Assembly (NCBI RefSeq): GCF_040412425.1
Contig: NC_089753.1
Span: 34,868,413 to 34,932,412 of the forward strand
Source: Macrobrachium rosenbergii
Lineage: Eukaryota > Arthropoda > Malacostraca > Decapoda > Palaemonidae
DNA length: 64,000 nt
Direction of reading: 5' to 3'
The notes under the pieces are model-generated. The model ran no database searches. It worked only from the letters and a program-made list of their open reading frames with translations, and had not been told where the DNA came from. Both the position numbers and the translations under genes were made by a program. Positions 21,515-34,856 of the stretch are shown here, one piece after another. Every line of letters starts with the position of its first letter. Within the stretch, counting starts at the first letter, position 1.

Positions 21515-24500
21515 ATGCAAGCTTTTAGAGCATTACGAGCCTCTATGGCCAAGAGACCTGTTGTGGGGAATGTTGTCGTCTATGGAACGCTGTATACTGG
21601 AGCCGAGTTCTTCCAGCAAACTATGAACAATAAAGTAATGGTAAGTTATCCTTTGGTTTGATATGAATGTGAGGGCCATCATAATCTTTGGTCTCAGTTA
21701 ATGACTGACATCAGTTTTTGTTATTGGTTCAGTAAGGTTTAATTCTCTCATTTTCTATTAATCATTATGGTTAATCAGTATGGTAAGTGATCATAGTTTG
21801 TTATGGTTTGCTTAGACCTTTGCAGGTATGCCTCAGATTCACTGTGGGAAATCAGAAAGTGTGTGTTCCTCTTGAAAATAAAGGTGAAGTGAGTTAATGC
21901 AGTACTATTATATTTCTTGAAATTTTTTAAAGCAAAGTTTTGGTTTTATGTACTAGATTTGCTCTCTCTCTAGCCTCAAGTATCTCTATTTGTTTAAAGA
22001 TTTTTGATTGGATACTTCACAAAAATGCTATTACTTTGATCTGTTCATTTGCAGTTACCTTTTTAGTAATATTTTGTGTATTAGTGTGAATTTACGTATA
22101 CAGTATTTTGACATTTTTTTTTATATTTACCTCTTTTTAGCTGATTTGATGCCTATGAGTTCATTAAGTTTGAAGAGATTTTTATTTACCAGCCCTACTG
22201 CTAAGAGTAGGTTCAATTACTATTTTTAATTAGTGTGTGTGTGTATTTTCTAGATTCCTAAAGGCTCCACTCCACAACCTTACGACACGGGAACACTTGC
22301 TCGTTATGGCGTCATGGGAACCTGTGTCTTCCCTCATATCCTCTACCATGCGTATGATATTTATTTTTATTTCATTTTTTAATTAGCTTAATTTGTACTA
22401 CCTTTGCTCTACCTCTTTGCTGGCTTAATTTTAAAGTACTGTACGTATTGTAATATTGCAGTGTTTACCATATTGAGTTAGGGACTGGTAGGACACTTTA
22501 AAGGAATATATTATGAGGAGTACTGCGCTATGATTTAATGATGTAGGTTTGCACTCTGGAAATTCCTAGCATCTGACCATACCAGGTAGAAGTTTAGAAT
22601 TTCTTATTCCCAGTTGATGGTTAGAACCTGGTTACAGATTGAGATTTGTATGTAGGGTGCTCTGCTGAATTTATCCTTTTCTTTGTCAGCACACACTATC
22701 TGCCCACATTCAGGTTCGGTGGGTAACTTAAAGGTGCTGTGTGATGTCAAAATATCTATGATTACTGGTAGTTTTTTATCATTAAACGTTATCATTATCT
22801 CAAGGGATGATATATGCATGATGTCATTTTATGTACTATTTAGAATTTGAAAGGGTTAACATGATCATGTTGCAGGTAATTCTGCAAGTGGGGTAATGAA
22901 TTAGGGCCTTTCTGTGAAAGAGTTTACCAAGCAGTTGAGTTTTTATCACCATACAGTACTGTAGTACTGTACTATCTTGCACAGTACTATATGTGGATTT
23001 TGGGAAAAAACTGCTTAGATTTTTCTTGATCTCCATTCAGAGTTGCTTCTTTAGATAAGAATATGTAATGCACAAAGTAACTTTTTTTTGTAGAGTCCTT
23101 TTGAATTAGGAAAGGAATGATTGTGGGTCCATGACTTTAGTTGTTTTTCCAACACTACAAAATCCCTGCAGTTTCTACTTGTGTATTACACTTAACATTG
23201 AATATGAGGTTATTTTATTTTGAATATGAGGTTGTTTTGTTTATGTAACCTTCATTTGGGCCCCAGTTAAGTATAAAGTAGCCCCATGTTATTTAGCTCT
23301 CCCAGAGTGGGACTAGGTGTAGTATATAGTTTTTTTTTTTTCAGAATATACTGTATTTTTAAGGAAGGATGACTGCATGCAGAAGTGTTTTGAAAGTTCA
23401 AGAGGTAGAGTTGCACTTTCTGTTTAGTAGAAGCACTGGCAGAAGCACATCAGAATTGATAACCATTCGCACTTCTACCACATTTTTAGAGGATTGTAAA
23501 ATCAGATTTTCCAGAGTTTTACATTTATCTTTAACATAGGCTATGATTGATTTAGCTTATTCTGTACACTATGAGACTGCTTCTGTTTTCTGTTTTTCTT
23601 GGTGCCTCAGTGCTGTGGATCCCTGCTCTCTTTTGTGATATAGAAGTGTCCTTTTATTTGTTTGTCAAGTCTATGCAGGTTCACAAAAGCAATGTTCATT
23701 TTAAGATCAGTTTTATTTGGCTTTGAATAGGTAACAGGACAAAATTTTGTCATAGCTTAGCAGAGTTCATTTGAACAAGCAAATATTTCATCTTGATTAC
23801 TATTACTGAGATTGACCCAGGCACATACACAATCTTACAAGATTGTGTATGTCCTGTCAGCATTGGGTAAAGTTAAACAAGTAGGAACTTGCGAGATGTT
23901 TTCCATAAAGTTAGTTAACCAGTCACCTTGTCCCAAAGTTTTGAAGGAATCATGAGGGTATATTTTGTCTGTTTGATGAAAAGTGTTACTATGGAAAATT
24001 TTATTTCCTCTTTGCTGTGTTTTCAGTAGGGTACTGAATGACCATATCAGTGCAGGCATTTTCTTGTCATGGTTAGGGCTCAAGGTGTCAGTTTAATTCC
24101 TGATAATTTGAAGGCCCTTTAGGGGGGTAGTGTTGTCAGTGCGCCTCATGCGGTGCACTGTAGGTATTACTTAAGGTTGTTTGCAGCATACCTTCGGCCC
24201 CTAGCTGCAACCCCTTTGGTTCCTTTTACTGTACCCCCTCTCATATTCTTTCTTTCATCTGACTTTCCACCCTCTCCTAACATTGATTCATAGTGCAACT
24301 GTGAGGTCTTCCTCCTGTTACACCTTCAAACCTTTTACTATCAGTTTCCATTTCACTGCTGACTGATCTCATATGTCCCAGTGCTTGGCCTTTGGCCTAA
24401 ATTCTGTATACAATTCAATTCAGTCCGATAACTTGAAAGCTGAAGTTTGCCCTTGGGGCTGCAAGTTTGTATATCTCTGCAGCATCACAGTACTGTATTA

Positions 24501-27500
24501 ATGTGGTTCAGCTGTGGTATGAACTCAGCTACATGATTGCTTTTAACTGTACAGTATATCACAATTCCTGTAATTGCCTTCAGTACAGTATGTTTCCAGA
24601 CTTTTCTACTTTTTCTTAAGTAATGAAAGGACCTTGGTCAGGTAGGAGCTATGAGTATCTAAAGATATTCTATCCATGAGGTAGGATAGTTGTGGTAAGA
24701 GATACAGAGACTGAAACTTGAGTGCAAAGGCAGTCAGATGAATAAATGGTCTATTGCCACCTTGCTTAATATGGGCTGTGAGTCTGGTGGTAATGGTTTA
24801 GATTGATGTGTATTACAATTGATTTTCAACGAGACTGTATGAGATGGTAAAAGTAGTTATCAGTTATTCTTTTTTGTTCTCATATGCACTTTAAGTGAGG
24901 AAGAATTTTTCTTTTTCAGTTTAGACTCATCAATGGAATATTGGTTAGGATGAGTTTAATGCAATGTAGGATTTCCCCTTTGTATTTTAATAAATGAATT
25001 ATGTAATTTTTTAAATGGCCAAACAACATAACTTTTACATTCTATATTTTCTTAAACAGCCCATGTGAAAGTGGACATGAGTTGGACACTTAAGAAAGAT
25101 GCCCAGTGCCTCTAGTTTCACTAGGATTAGGTTAGGGGACAAATTTAACTACATGACTATAATTTTTCAGTAAATCCTTAATTTGTAAGCTGAAAGATCA
25201 TTGTTATTAAATGAAAACCAAACCCATCCTAAATTCACAAAAGAGTAGCAAACTAAATAGTATTGCTTACCTGGAAAAAAGTCAGAATTCAGAATACTGT
25301 TTCTGTAAAGTGGATCACTATTACTCATAGAGGGAGTTCTTCATTGGAGGGGTGGGTAGAGCTCTCAGCTAGCACGCTGTTGGCCGAGCGTTCGACTCTC
25401 CGACCGGCCAATGAAGAATTAGAGGAATTTATTTCTGGGGATAGAAATTCGTTTCTCGTCATAATGTGGTATGGATTCCACAATAAGCTGTAGTTCCCGT
25501 TGCTAGGTAACCAGTGGGTTCTTAGCCACGTAAAATAAATCTAATCCTTCGGGCCAACCCTAGGAGAGCTGTTAATCAGCTCAGTGGTCTGGTTAAACTA
25601 AGATATACTTAACTTTTAACTTCCTCATAGAGGGACTGTAATAGCAAATTTTATGGCTGACTGTCTTCACAGGACAAATGCATTCACTCTTAGGGGGAAC
25701 TTGCTTTTGTGAGCCTGCGTTACTGTTTGATTTGCAACTTTTTATTTCAGTTTTGTTGAGTTAATTGCACCTGGCTTTTTGCCATTTAATTATATCACAC
25801 TGCTCGATTAGTTAAAAGCACAGAAAGATATGTCATAGAAATTGTAATTCCTGATGTGTAGAAATATCCTTGTAGCACATTTACTATATCTTTGATGTTG
25901 ACTGCACATGGTGCTTCTCTTCCACTAATATAGATGCTGTATGGTTAATGCAAAATAATAAGAGTTTGTATTTTCATTATGTAGGTTATAAATAAGTTTT
26001 TGATGGGTGAAGTGTTTACGTAATTCAGAAATATAATGTGTGATTTGAGTTGAGTAATTCTGCTTATTTATGTCTCCTTCCTTATTCTTTGCAGATTTCT
26101 TAATTTTTTATTCTCTTCGCGCTTTTCTTTGACTGTCTCTAATAATAATTTCTGGGTTATTGACTTAGGCACTCATGTGATGATATTTCAGGGGTAGGAA
26201 AAGTAACTTACTCCACTGTTGAAGTGGAGGCTTCAGTTTGATCATGTTTGGAAGTCAGGCCAGTATAAGTGACCAGCTGTGTAAGTTTTCTCTTGGGTGG
26301 AAATGTAGATAGGGAATGGACATTTAAATGAATAAGTTATTTATAATGATACTGTATACATAATTAAAACACATGTGTTAAGATTAAACCCTGAATATTG
26401 TATTTTGCACTTCTGCACTTATAAGTGTGTCAGGTTTAGTCTTTAAAAGTTCCTTCCTTTTCAGCAAAATTCATTTTGAATTAGATATGACAAACTTATT
26501 GTAATCCCAAACGGTTACTATTGAGTGCTGTTCTTGTATCCCATTCCAGTAGTGCTTTCAGGCTCTCCAGGTAAAACTAGTTAACATGTATTTACCATAT
26601 GTTGAAGATGATGCACAAGTCAGTCCTAATGTCCTTTTTTAAGGAATGTTATGTTTAAGTGGAGTATTGGTTATTGGTAATACATTTCTTTTATATTTCA
26701 AAGCATGACGATATTGATATATGGTACTGTTATAAAACAGTGCCTCACTAGCTATTAGTCTTCAGTAGGTAAAATTCAAACAGTATCAAAATTTCAATCT
26801 TACTGGTAACGGCATGAGTCATAGTTACCGACTTGTTACGAATAAGGTTGATGGAGTGATTTTCTTTTGTTTTCCTTACACTGAAAGTGTAATAGCAAGT
26901 ATGTTACCCTTGTAGAGGTGGTTGAAGGCATTTTAGTGACACATTGTAGCTTTAATTTTCTGTTTCTTACCTTGTTTGGTTTTATACACAGTACATACAT
27001 TAATTTCCTTATGTGATTCATAGTGTGCTATTGAGGAGGATCTTTTATTACATCTCTGGTAGGTAAGACAGAATGGCTTCGCCGTCAAAAGTTATGATGT
27101 TGTGCAGTTGTATCGTTACGCTATCATGGGTACATCTTGGAGTGCTGTCTTGTGCCACTGGTGAGAGCTTGGTTTTGTGTGGTAACTTGTTTCTTTGTTC
27201 TGGATAGCCAAAGAAAATTTTCTCTCCAAAGTAGCTTTTTAAAAGTTTATTGTGAATGTGTACAATAATACGGTATAGAAGGCATCTTTTTGCATTTCAT
27301 ACATTATAAATTTCAAAGTTTATTTTCAGAAATTGCCCTCACAGTGGAGCGAACATTTTCATAGTCATCTTGCAGTGATTGTGTGTTTTTTCTGAAGGGT
27401 GCATGCTTGATGTTGGCTATAACGTACGGTGGATAAACTAACATTTCTGTATAAGTACCAATGCTTAAAGGAGTTTGAAGAAAAAGGTCGTCGTTTATTA

Positions 27501-30500
27501 TATAAATGGTAGATAAACAGAGAATCTGTTAAGAGGTAAAATGTCATTTGGTGGAGCTAAACCTGTTTTAATAGTTCACTAATTTTTAATGATTAACATG
27601 GCTGCATCATAAAATGTTCTAAGACTAGAATGTACTGTGTATATGGTAAAGTGAGGCGTTAAATTATGAAATTACAGCATTCTTATTCTGTGGAGCAGCT
27701 GTGATTTTGCATTTACTATTTAAAAATTTAAGTACAGTGAACCCCCCGTATTCACGTTGTCAACGTTCGCGGACTCACGCATTTGCGGGGTTCTCTGTGG
27801 AACATATCTAGCCATCATTTGCGGAAAATTCGCCCATTCGCGGTATTTTTCACAGAAATATTCACTAATTACTGTATTTTCATATAATTTTCATGAATAA
27901 GTGCACTTTTTGTGATAAAACTATTAAAATATTCAGGTATAAGCATTTTTACAGGGTTTTTCTGTGTTTAAGCTATCAAAATGGGCAGTTCTAAGTGTTT
28001 TTAGAGGGGTTTTAAGCATTCGCGGATTTGACCCATTCGTGGGGGGGTGTGGGACGCATCCCTCGCGAATACGGGGGTTTCACTGTAGTTTTTGAAATGA
28101 GTATTTATCATCTTACATGTACTTCTGAATTCCTAACCTGTTTGATGGGACCGAAGTTTTATTTGTTAGTATAAAAATGTAAAAAAAAATATTCTCAGTT
28201 CTATTCTCAGTTCTTTAGAAGGTATATTAATCTTGCTCTTTTCCTTCAGGAAGTTTCCTATTTAAAGTCTTTGTTAAAGGTAATGAGGATAGGGAATTAT
28301 ATTTTGCTAGCTTTCAGAACACTGTCAGAGACTCATGGCTGTACAAGCAGAGGACCAGAATTTCTGATTGAAAGTCTTTACAAGAAGTTGCTTTTATGCC
28401 ATCTTTGTAAACAGTTGATGAAGCAGTTAGATGTTTAGATGATAAGTTTGGTTTCTTTGAGTGAGTATGTTTTGCAGAGCAGTATTTAGCTTTAAGATGA
28501 ATGGTCCTCACTTGTGAGTCACCTATGAAGTTGAGTAAACCTCGAAGGGTACCCTAAATGAGCAGCATTACAGGAACATGATAAGTTTAATACAGTAATT
28601 TTTTAGACATATATTGAAGATAGCTTCCCTGGTGAATATTGCTTCTGGCATTTATGGTAATTATTACTTTCACAAACACAGCTCCTTTAAGTATTTGTGT
28701 ATAATGTTATGCATTCATAAAGTTTTCAGACAATAGATCATCATTAGTAGTAATAGGAATTGAATACATCAGATGTGTATTAATAGCATGATAAGTTCTG
28801 GTATGTAGGCTAGAGCATTTAGATTAACTGCAGGTGATGTTTTGTCTGTAGTAGTTATTCAGTATCTTAACAAATCTGATAAATATTTTTTCATTTCTGG
28901 TACCATGGTTTCTTCAGAAGTCTAATTTTTAAAATTTTTCGATGTTGAAAGTGGATGTTGATGGGAATGCAGTCGAGGTCAGTGTTTGATAACCTTAGAA
29001 CAATCTCTAAGGAAGGCAAGGAGAAGGCATTATTAATGTTGGAAAGAGAAGATTTCAGATGTGGTAAAAGATTCACAAATTTCCTGACAGTAAGTTGCTA
29101 TTGAATAGGGAGGGTGAAGGAAGTATGCTAAATTCCAAATGCTTAAAATTAGGTTTTGTCATTAGCGGTATTTAGGGAATTTCTGCATTCAGAGATAAGA
29201 GATTCAGTGATGTACTTGTGATGAGGTGATGATCCAGAGGAATAATAAAGTGATGCTGAATAATGTTTTGAAATGACATATCATCATACTGTTTGGTGCA
29301 GCTCTGTGATATTGGGAACACTGGTATGTCATGTCGCCTGCTTAAGATTAGTCAGGTTATAGAAGTGGTCCTCTAGGGTATGTTTTGTGAGATAGCAAAA
29401 CCCTATGCTTTCACTGATATTTTGGTGATTTTTCACATATCCGAAGATTTTGGTGATTTTTTCACATATCTTAAGAGAAATCTTTTTTCTTTCATACATC
29501 CATAGTGAATTTTTTTTTAATTTCTAAATGTTGTCTGGATAGTCTGCATCGATATCTTCTGTTTAAGTGTGAAGAAGGAAGAGAGGAATGAAAGGGATTT
29601 AAAAGAAACTGGTAACTCAACCCTCAAGGAAATTTTAGTCTTGTACCTTTAAAAAAAAATGCTAAAAAGTTTACAGTTGCATGGACATAGACCCTCCATC
29701 TCTGCCCTTGCAAAACAGTAAATGTATTGCTTTTTATTCGTCCCTCAGCTTACATAGTTGTCATTTATTGTGCCAGTTTGCTAAAGCTGTTTTGGGATTA
29801 TAAATTGTTGTCCCAATTATGTACCAATATGCATTTCAGTTCATTGATTTGCTTTATATGTATGATAAGCTATTTCACAGAATACATAAACATATTCATT
29901 ACCAGTCAAAAGCAGTGATATTGAGAGTGTTAAATTAAATAGCACAAAACTGAAAGGGTAGGATAAAAATACGATGGGAAGAAACGGGGTACAGTACTGA
30001 GAGGTTTCAGTGAGAGTTCTCAAAGGTATTGGAAAATGAGATCAGTGTAGAAGGAAGGAAGACTGGGCAACTCAAATGGCACCATTTGTTACTTAGTTCT
30101 ATAGTGGATACATACTTTAAAATGTGAAAAGGGAGAGTTGATAGGGTTTGGTTTTAAAACATGCAGGTTTTCTCACAATGTTTTTCAACTTTAGACAAAA
30201 TCTTTTGTTCATTTAGCCTGTGGTCAAATTTGTTACAAATACCCAGCAAAGTTTGTGGGCATTGTAATTATTTGGATAGGTTGAACATTAGTAGCAAAGA
30301 AAATTAGGACTGAATAATCATGTATCTTCCACTTCCCATTATTTTCCTTGCTTTACCTGTGGTTTTAACAACAAATTACAAATTTCATTACTTAGTTTTT
30401 CATCTATGTGCATTTATTTATGTTGCAGTACTTGATTTTAAGATGTAATTACTGATGATTTAACTTTAGTACTCTGGTTTGTGAAGCAATTTTCCTGAGA

Positions 30501-33500
30501 TGTTAATTACCTTCCTAACTCACTGTGAGGAACCAAGTTCTAAAGGCTAGTCTACTCTTCCCACATGCATCCACCCATTGAATGTAAATGAAATGCATTA
30601 AATTATTTTTGGTTTGATTTGATTGTATAATATGCTAAATGTATAATAGGCTAAGGAAATTGCAAGACTAGGTTAGGGTTTTGTGGTAGCTTAACTTAGG
30701 TTAAGCAAAGAACCATTCCCAGAACCACATTTCAGTTGTATGCAACTCCTTTGGACTTATTTGTTCCCTCTATACTACAGTAATTGTCACACAATGACTG
30801 GACAATTCTGGGTGTACAGTTGCAGTGTGGTGCAGTACTTTTGAGTAACAGTAGTTTTGGTAGAAGAATGCATACATTATTGAATTGCACAATTTTTTAA
30901 ATGTTAAAGGTATGAATGACTTGTGGAGTAGGTACTGTAGTAAAGTACAATGTTTTTGTAATATGGATACAGTATTTAATGTATAATACAGTAGTTTATG
31001 AAGTTTTACTCTGAGTACAGCATTTGTCTTGTAAATTCAACTGTAAGATTAATGTACCTATTTTCCACTTAATATCCTGATTGTTTTATCACAATGACCA
31101 AATTTGAACTGTGATTGTAAGTAAATTAAACTGCATATGAAGTGCAGTACTGTATCTTTTATTTTTTGTTAAGGGGTAATTCCTTTTAGTAAACACAGTA
31201 TAGTATACTGCATTGTGTTATAATTATCGGTATGTTTGCAGTTTTTCCAGAATAGTAGTACAGTAACTGAAGTTTGAATCTGGTATTGAACTGTTGGGGG
31301 TGTTTGTCAGTCATATACCTCCAGCCTGAGATTTCATAAGTGTTCATTTGCTGTGCTAAGCTCTTGGTTCTGCATACAAGAATCAAGCCTTAATTCAAGA
31401 TCATGGTAGCATTTGTGATAACCAATAGTCCATGCTAGGATATTTTACGACAAATCAGTCTTTGACTTGACGCACTGTGTCTGTGTGTGAAGCCTTTATG
31501 AACGTGGTTCAGTATTCGGTACATTTTATCATTTGATATCATGGCAAGATATTTACACTTGCATATGTATGGGAAAAGTTTGCTGTAACATAATTACAGA
31601 ATTTAACATTTTCGTAGGTACAGTACTGTATTATGCTTATTTGCAGTAGGTAGCCATATATAATGGCTTGATCAGACTACTCTTACAGAGTACCTTGGAC
31701 ATGTATTATAAATCATAAATTGTCAGTTATTTGCCTTTCAGATTAATTTTCTTATAATCACATACTATAATTTCAGGTACAAATTCCTAGATTCTAAATT
31801 TGTTGGAACTGCAATGAAAGTAGTTGTGCCAAAGATAGCATGTGATGCATTGATCATAACTCCAGTGAACCTTACAATTTTTTACGTGGGTAAGTTGTTT
31901 GATACGAATTGTTTGTATCTAGTGGAGTCAATTGAATTTGACCTGGTACAGTATATTTGCGCAATTGCTTAATCTTAAACACTAATTTTTGGTCTTGGCA
32001 CCTTTTAGACTTTAGTCTGTAGGTGCTGTGATGCAATGCCATTTCTGTTTTGTATAGCTGGATGTATTAATTATAGATTCAAGGTACTTTCTTGTTGACG
32101 AACTCTTGCAGCTTAGTTTAGTTTCCTAGTAATATGGTATGCCTATCCCTGAAGTATTCTTCTTAGCTATACTTAAACAGTGCAGCATGTCCATCATCTT
32201 AAAATGTTTGAACACTCATTTTAATAATGGAGACCTTTTTTGTCGAGGTTAACAAAATTATACAAAACACAGGCTAAATATACCATTTATATTAAGTATT
32301 TAGTGAAGTATCTGGGAATTTTTAGGGATGCCTTTAGCTATTGGATCATAATGATATGTTTTTGCTAAATGTGAGAGTAGAATTCAGGTTGAGGAGAATG
32401 AAAAGTAACATTTTAATTAGTTTTTGTTGATTTGACTCTACTGGTTATCCCCTGTAGGGGGTTAGTGCACTGTAGGCATTACATAAGGTTCTTTGCAGAG
32501 TGCCTTCGGCTCCTAGCTGCAACCCCTTTCGTTCCTTTTACTGTACCTTCTTTCATATCCTCTTTCTTCCATCTTACTTTCCACCCTCTCCTAACAGTTG
32601 ATTCATAGTGCAACTACAAGGTTTTCCAACTGTTACACCTTTTAAACTTTGACTGTCAGTTTCCATTTCAGCACTTAATGACCTCATTGGTCACAGTGCT
32701 TGGCCTTTGGCCTAAATTCTGTACTCAATTCAGTTCTGCTGGTTATCATGTACTGGTACATTGGAGCAAGCATGTTAAAAGTTTAGCATTGACTTACAGG
32801 ATAAATATTTTTTTATTTAATTTGGTGATTAACTGTCCATTTAAATGGCCTGTAGGTACAGTAAAGGTTTTGAATTGTTTTTCATGCAAGAGTGCAGTGG
32901 AATACTACATGCCTAAATTTTTCTGTGCAAGATTTTAGTTTCTGGGACTCAGAATAGAAATTCTTTTGATGGCAATGCCTTTAATGCTATTTTTGTTCTT
33001 TACTTGATGTTTTTCAGAAGTGACAGTTAACTGTTATTTGTGAAATTAATTTAAGAATTTTCCATACAAGGTATGAGTGCCATGGAAGGAAAGGAAGACC
33101 TGTTGGAAGAATGGAGGAAGAAGGTAGTACCGACATTCTTGGTAAGTTGAGGTGAATGACTAGAATTGCACCAAGTAGCGAGGTAAAGAAATTGCGTAGA
33201 TTTAATTCTGCATGTGAAGCCCTTTTCTCTTCGCTTTTGTGCGTCTCGTGAAGATGAAATGCGTGACTCTTGTCAGGAATGCTTATCTTGAGTGTTTTGA
33301 TCAGTGCTTCCAGTACTGTATGTCGCTCTCCATAGTGTTTATCTCATTTTATCAATTTCTCTTTTTTATAGTGGCTGCATTTTACTTTTTGCTTGCAGTT
33401 CAGTGTTAAAGTAGGCAGGTAGGGTCTGGCATCTTATGCCTTCCACTTGCTTGAATATTCCTTTCATTCATATCAGTTTATTAGTATATTGAATTCATTA

Positions 33501-34856
33501 TATTGATTTGTTACTTCATTCATGGTTCTTTCAATTTTCCATTTTCTTATTGGGCTTTATTGCTTGCGAAAGATTGTAAGAAACTGTAGATTGTGGTATT
33601 GTATAAATTCATCTCTGTTATTATGCCATTCATGTTCAGTTTCATATTTTATAAATTCAGAATTATGTTTTGCACGGTAAGGCTGTTACTGCATACTTCT
33701 GCATATAGAGTTGGCTTAAATGAGTGAATTTTTGTTTATTCCAAATTTTGCGTATTCTTGTTATTCTTTTACACCAGTGAGTAGTATGCAAGGGTGTATG
33801 TGTGTTCAGGCCGGTGGGGGTTTGTTACCAGTGAGTTGGCCCCAGATTGTGGGCACGTACTTTATTTTCAATCTGTGCCATACCCAAGTTTCAACATAAT
33901 TGGTTAAAGGCTGCCAGTAAAATCTAGTAACTTGTTTTTCTTCTCATAATTTTATTTTCCAAAGCATTTCTGGTGTTTGGTCAACACCTTTCTTTCCCCA
34001 CAAGGACCTGTAGGCTTCCCTCAGTTGAGATATGTATGTTCTGTTTGAGAGTTGATCTATAGTCTGATGTAGCTAAGCTGTAGAATTTTAGAACACCATA
34101 ATTTGGAAACTGAGATTCAGGTGTTGTAGCTAGACAGGTGTTTGCCTGAGTTTTGATAAAATTGTATGTTATTTGTAACAGCATGAGATATCACTGTCAG
34201 GACACTTTCATACACAGACATTAATTTGTATGTGAGAAATTGAGTTGTCATGGCTTCATGAACAGTGTGGCTGTTACTGGTATTTAGCAGTGACCTCAGC
34301 CGTTGGATGGGTATAAAGACGTGGAGAGTTTACACTTAGGTACTAGAGAAAATATTCTTGGTTCATTTGCACCATCATAGTGCAGATTATCATTGAAATT
34401 ATCTTCAGGTATCTTGTGACCATTGAAGCTGTGTTGTTACTTCCTTGTGAACAACAGTTTAGACTTATAAGCGTAGCTTTAGATAAATATATACTACAGG
34501 TGAACCACAGTTTCAGTGAGTGTTTAAAAGCTAGCCTTCGGAATTACCTGTGACATAGCAAAGATTGCAGTAGGTTTTAAAACTAAGAGGTCCTAAATTA
34601 TATGGGTTACTTACTAGTGATAGATAACAAATTTAATTGCTGCAGCAATAATGTCAAACAGGTTTTTGTGTTGGTCAGTTTGACCACTACATTCAGTATT
34701 CTTTTTTCTCTTTGACAGACTGCAAGTGTCTTTTGGATCCCATCTGCCTTGATTAACTTCAGGTTTCTACCACCGCAGGCAAGGGTAGTCTTTGTGGGTG
34801 GTTGCCAAGTCATCTGGGTATCTATTCTATGTTGGTTCAAAAGGCAAGAATATTAA
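21515..34856 (+). CDS. Mpv17/PXMP2-family membrane protein, complete gene with alternative exons
   Basis: Mpv17-family proteins are small four-helix proteins of the mitochondrial inner or peroxisomal membrane; the exact transport role of most is unsettled. Coding exons: 21515-21640, then either 22254-22351 or 27063-27160, then 31777-31889, 33071-33141 and 34719-34856 (TAA 34854-34856). Every junction has GT-AG borders and matching phase (0, 2, 1, 0). The product is 181 residues, close to the 176 of human MPV17. Family marks: KRPVVGNVVVYGTLY and FFQQT in exon 1, H-W-Y across the 27160/31777 junction followed by KFLD, GMSAMEGK in the fifth, and FWIPSALINFRFLPPQAR with a final helix ending KRQEY. 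The start is fixed by an in-frame stop directly upstream. A candidate poly(A) signal lies at 35508. The family is secure; the orthologue is not. Confidence 0.88.
22254..22351 (+). CDS. Mpv17-like gene, alternative exon 2a
   Basis: 98 bp, phase 0 at the start and phase 2 at the end, acceptor TTTTCTAG and donor GTATGA. It encodes PYDTGTLARYGVMGT and ends YHA when joined to the exon at 31777. It has the same length and phases as the exon at 27063-27160 and shares YD, L-x-RY and MGT with it. It lacks the Trp of the family H-W-Y motif. Confidence 0.82.
24118..24425 (+). repeat. Dispersed repeat family A, longest copy (intron)
   Basis: About 305 bp. It runs from TAGTGTTGTCAGTGCGCC through CTAGCTGCAACCCC and CCACCCTCTCCTAAC to GCTTGGCCTTTGGCC and ATTCAATTCAGT. 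The copy at 32.45 kb matches most of its length; minus-strand copies lie at 1-71 and 1799-2002. No terminal inverted repeat or poly(A) tail is clear. Confidence 0.8.
25335..25613 (+). repeat. SINE-like element, full copy 3 (Mpv17-like intron)
   Basis: Matches copies 1 and 2 with few changes: CATTGG start, GTTCGACTC in place of the B-box-like GTTCGATTC, CGACCGGCC, TAGGTAACCA, and the same tail. It lies between alternative exons 2a and 2b. Confidence 0.8.
27063..27160 (+). CDS. Mpv17-like gene, alternative exon 2b
   Basis: 98 bp, acceptor GGTAG and donor GTGAGA, the same phases as exon 2a. It encodes SYDVVQLYRYAIMGTSWSA and ends in CHW, which joins YKFLD from the next exon to restore the H-W-Y motif typical of Mpv17 proteins. 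Using both exons in one transcript would shift the frame (196 bases), so the two should exclude one another. Confidence 0.85.
27735..28085 (+). mobile_element. pogo/Tigger-like MITE, copy 1 (Mpv17-like intron)
   Basis: 351 bp with ends CAGTGAACCCCCCGTATTC and GAATACGGGGGTTTCACTG, flanked by TA on both sides (27733-27734, 28086-28087), as expected for Tc1/mariner-superfamily insertions. Subterminal blocks with GTTCGCGG and CGCGAATAC resemble the ends of Tigger/pogo elements. No coding capacity. A related copy lies inverted at 39.43 kb. Confidence 0.88.
28088..31776. other. Intron of the Mpv17-like gene
   Basis: AT-rich with a short duplicated TTTTGGTGATTTTT..CACATATC block near 29.42-29.47 kb. 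No exon or RNA gene was recognised. Confidence 0.5.
32455..32742 (+). repeat. Dispersed repeat family A, copy D (intron)
   Basis: Matches the copy at 24.12 kb from GTGCACTGTAGGCATTAC to GCTTGGCCTTTGGCC and ATTCAGTTC, but lacks the leading TTGTCAGTGCGCC block. The 86-codon frame starting in it is not a gene. Confidence 0.8.

Larger units (their letters stand above)
22352..27062. other. Intron between the alternative exons
   Basis: About 4.7 kb of AT-rich DNA. It holds family A repeat copy C and SINE-like copy 3. No other exon with family support was seen. Confidence 0.55.
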
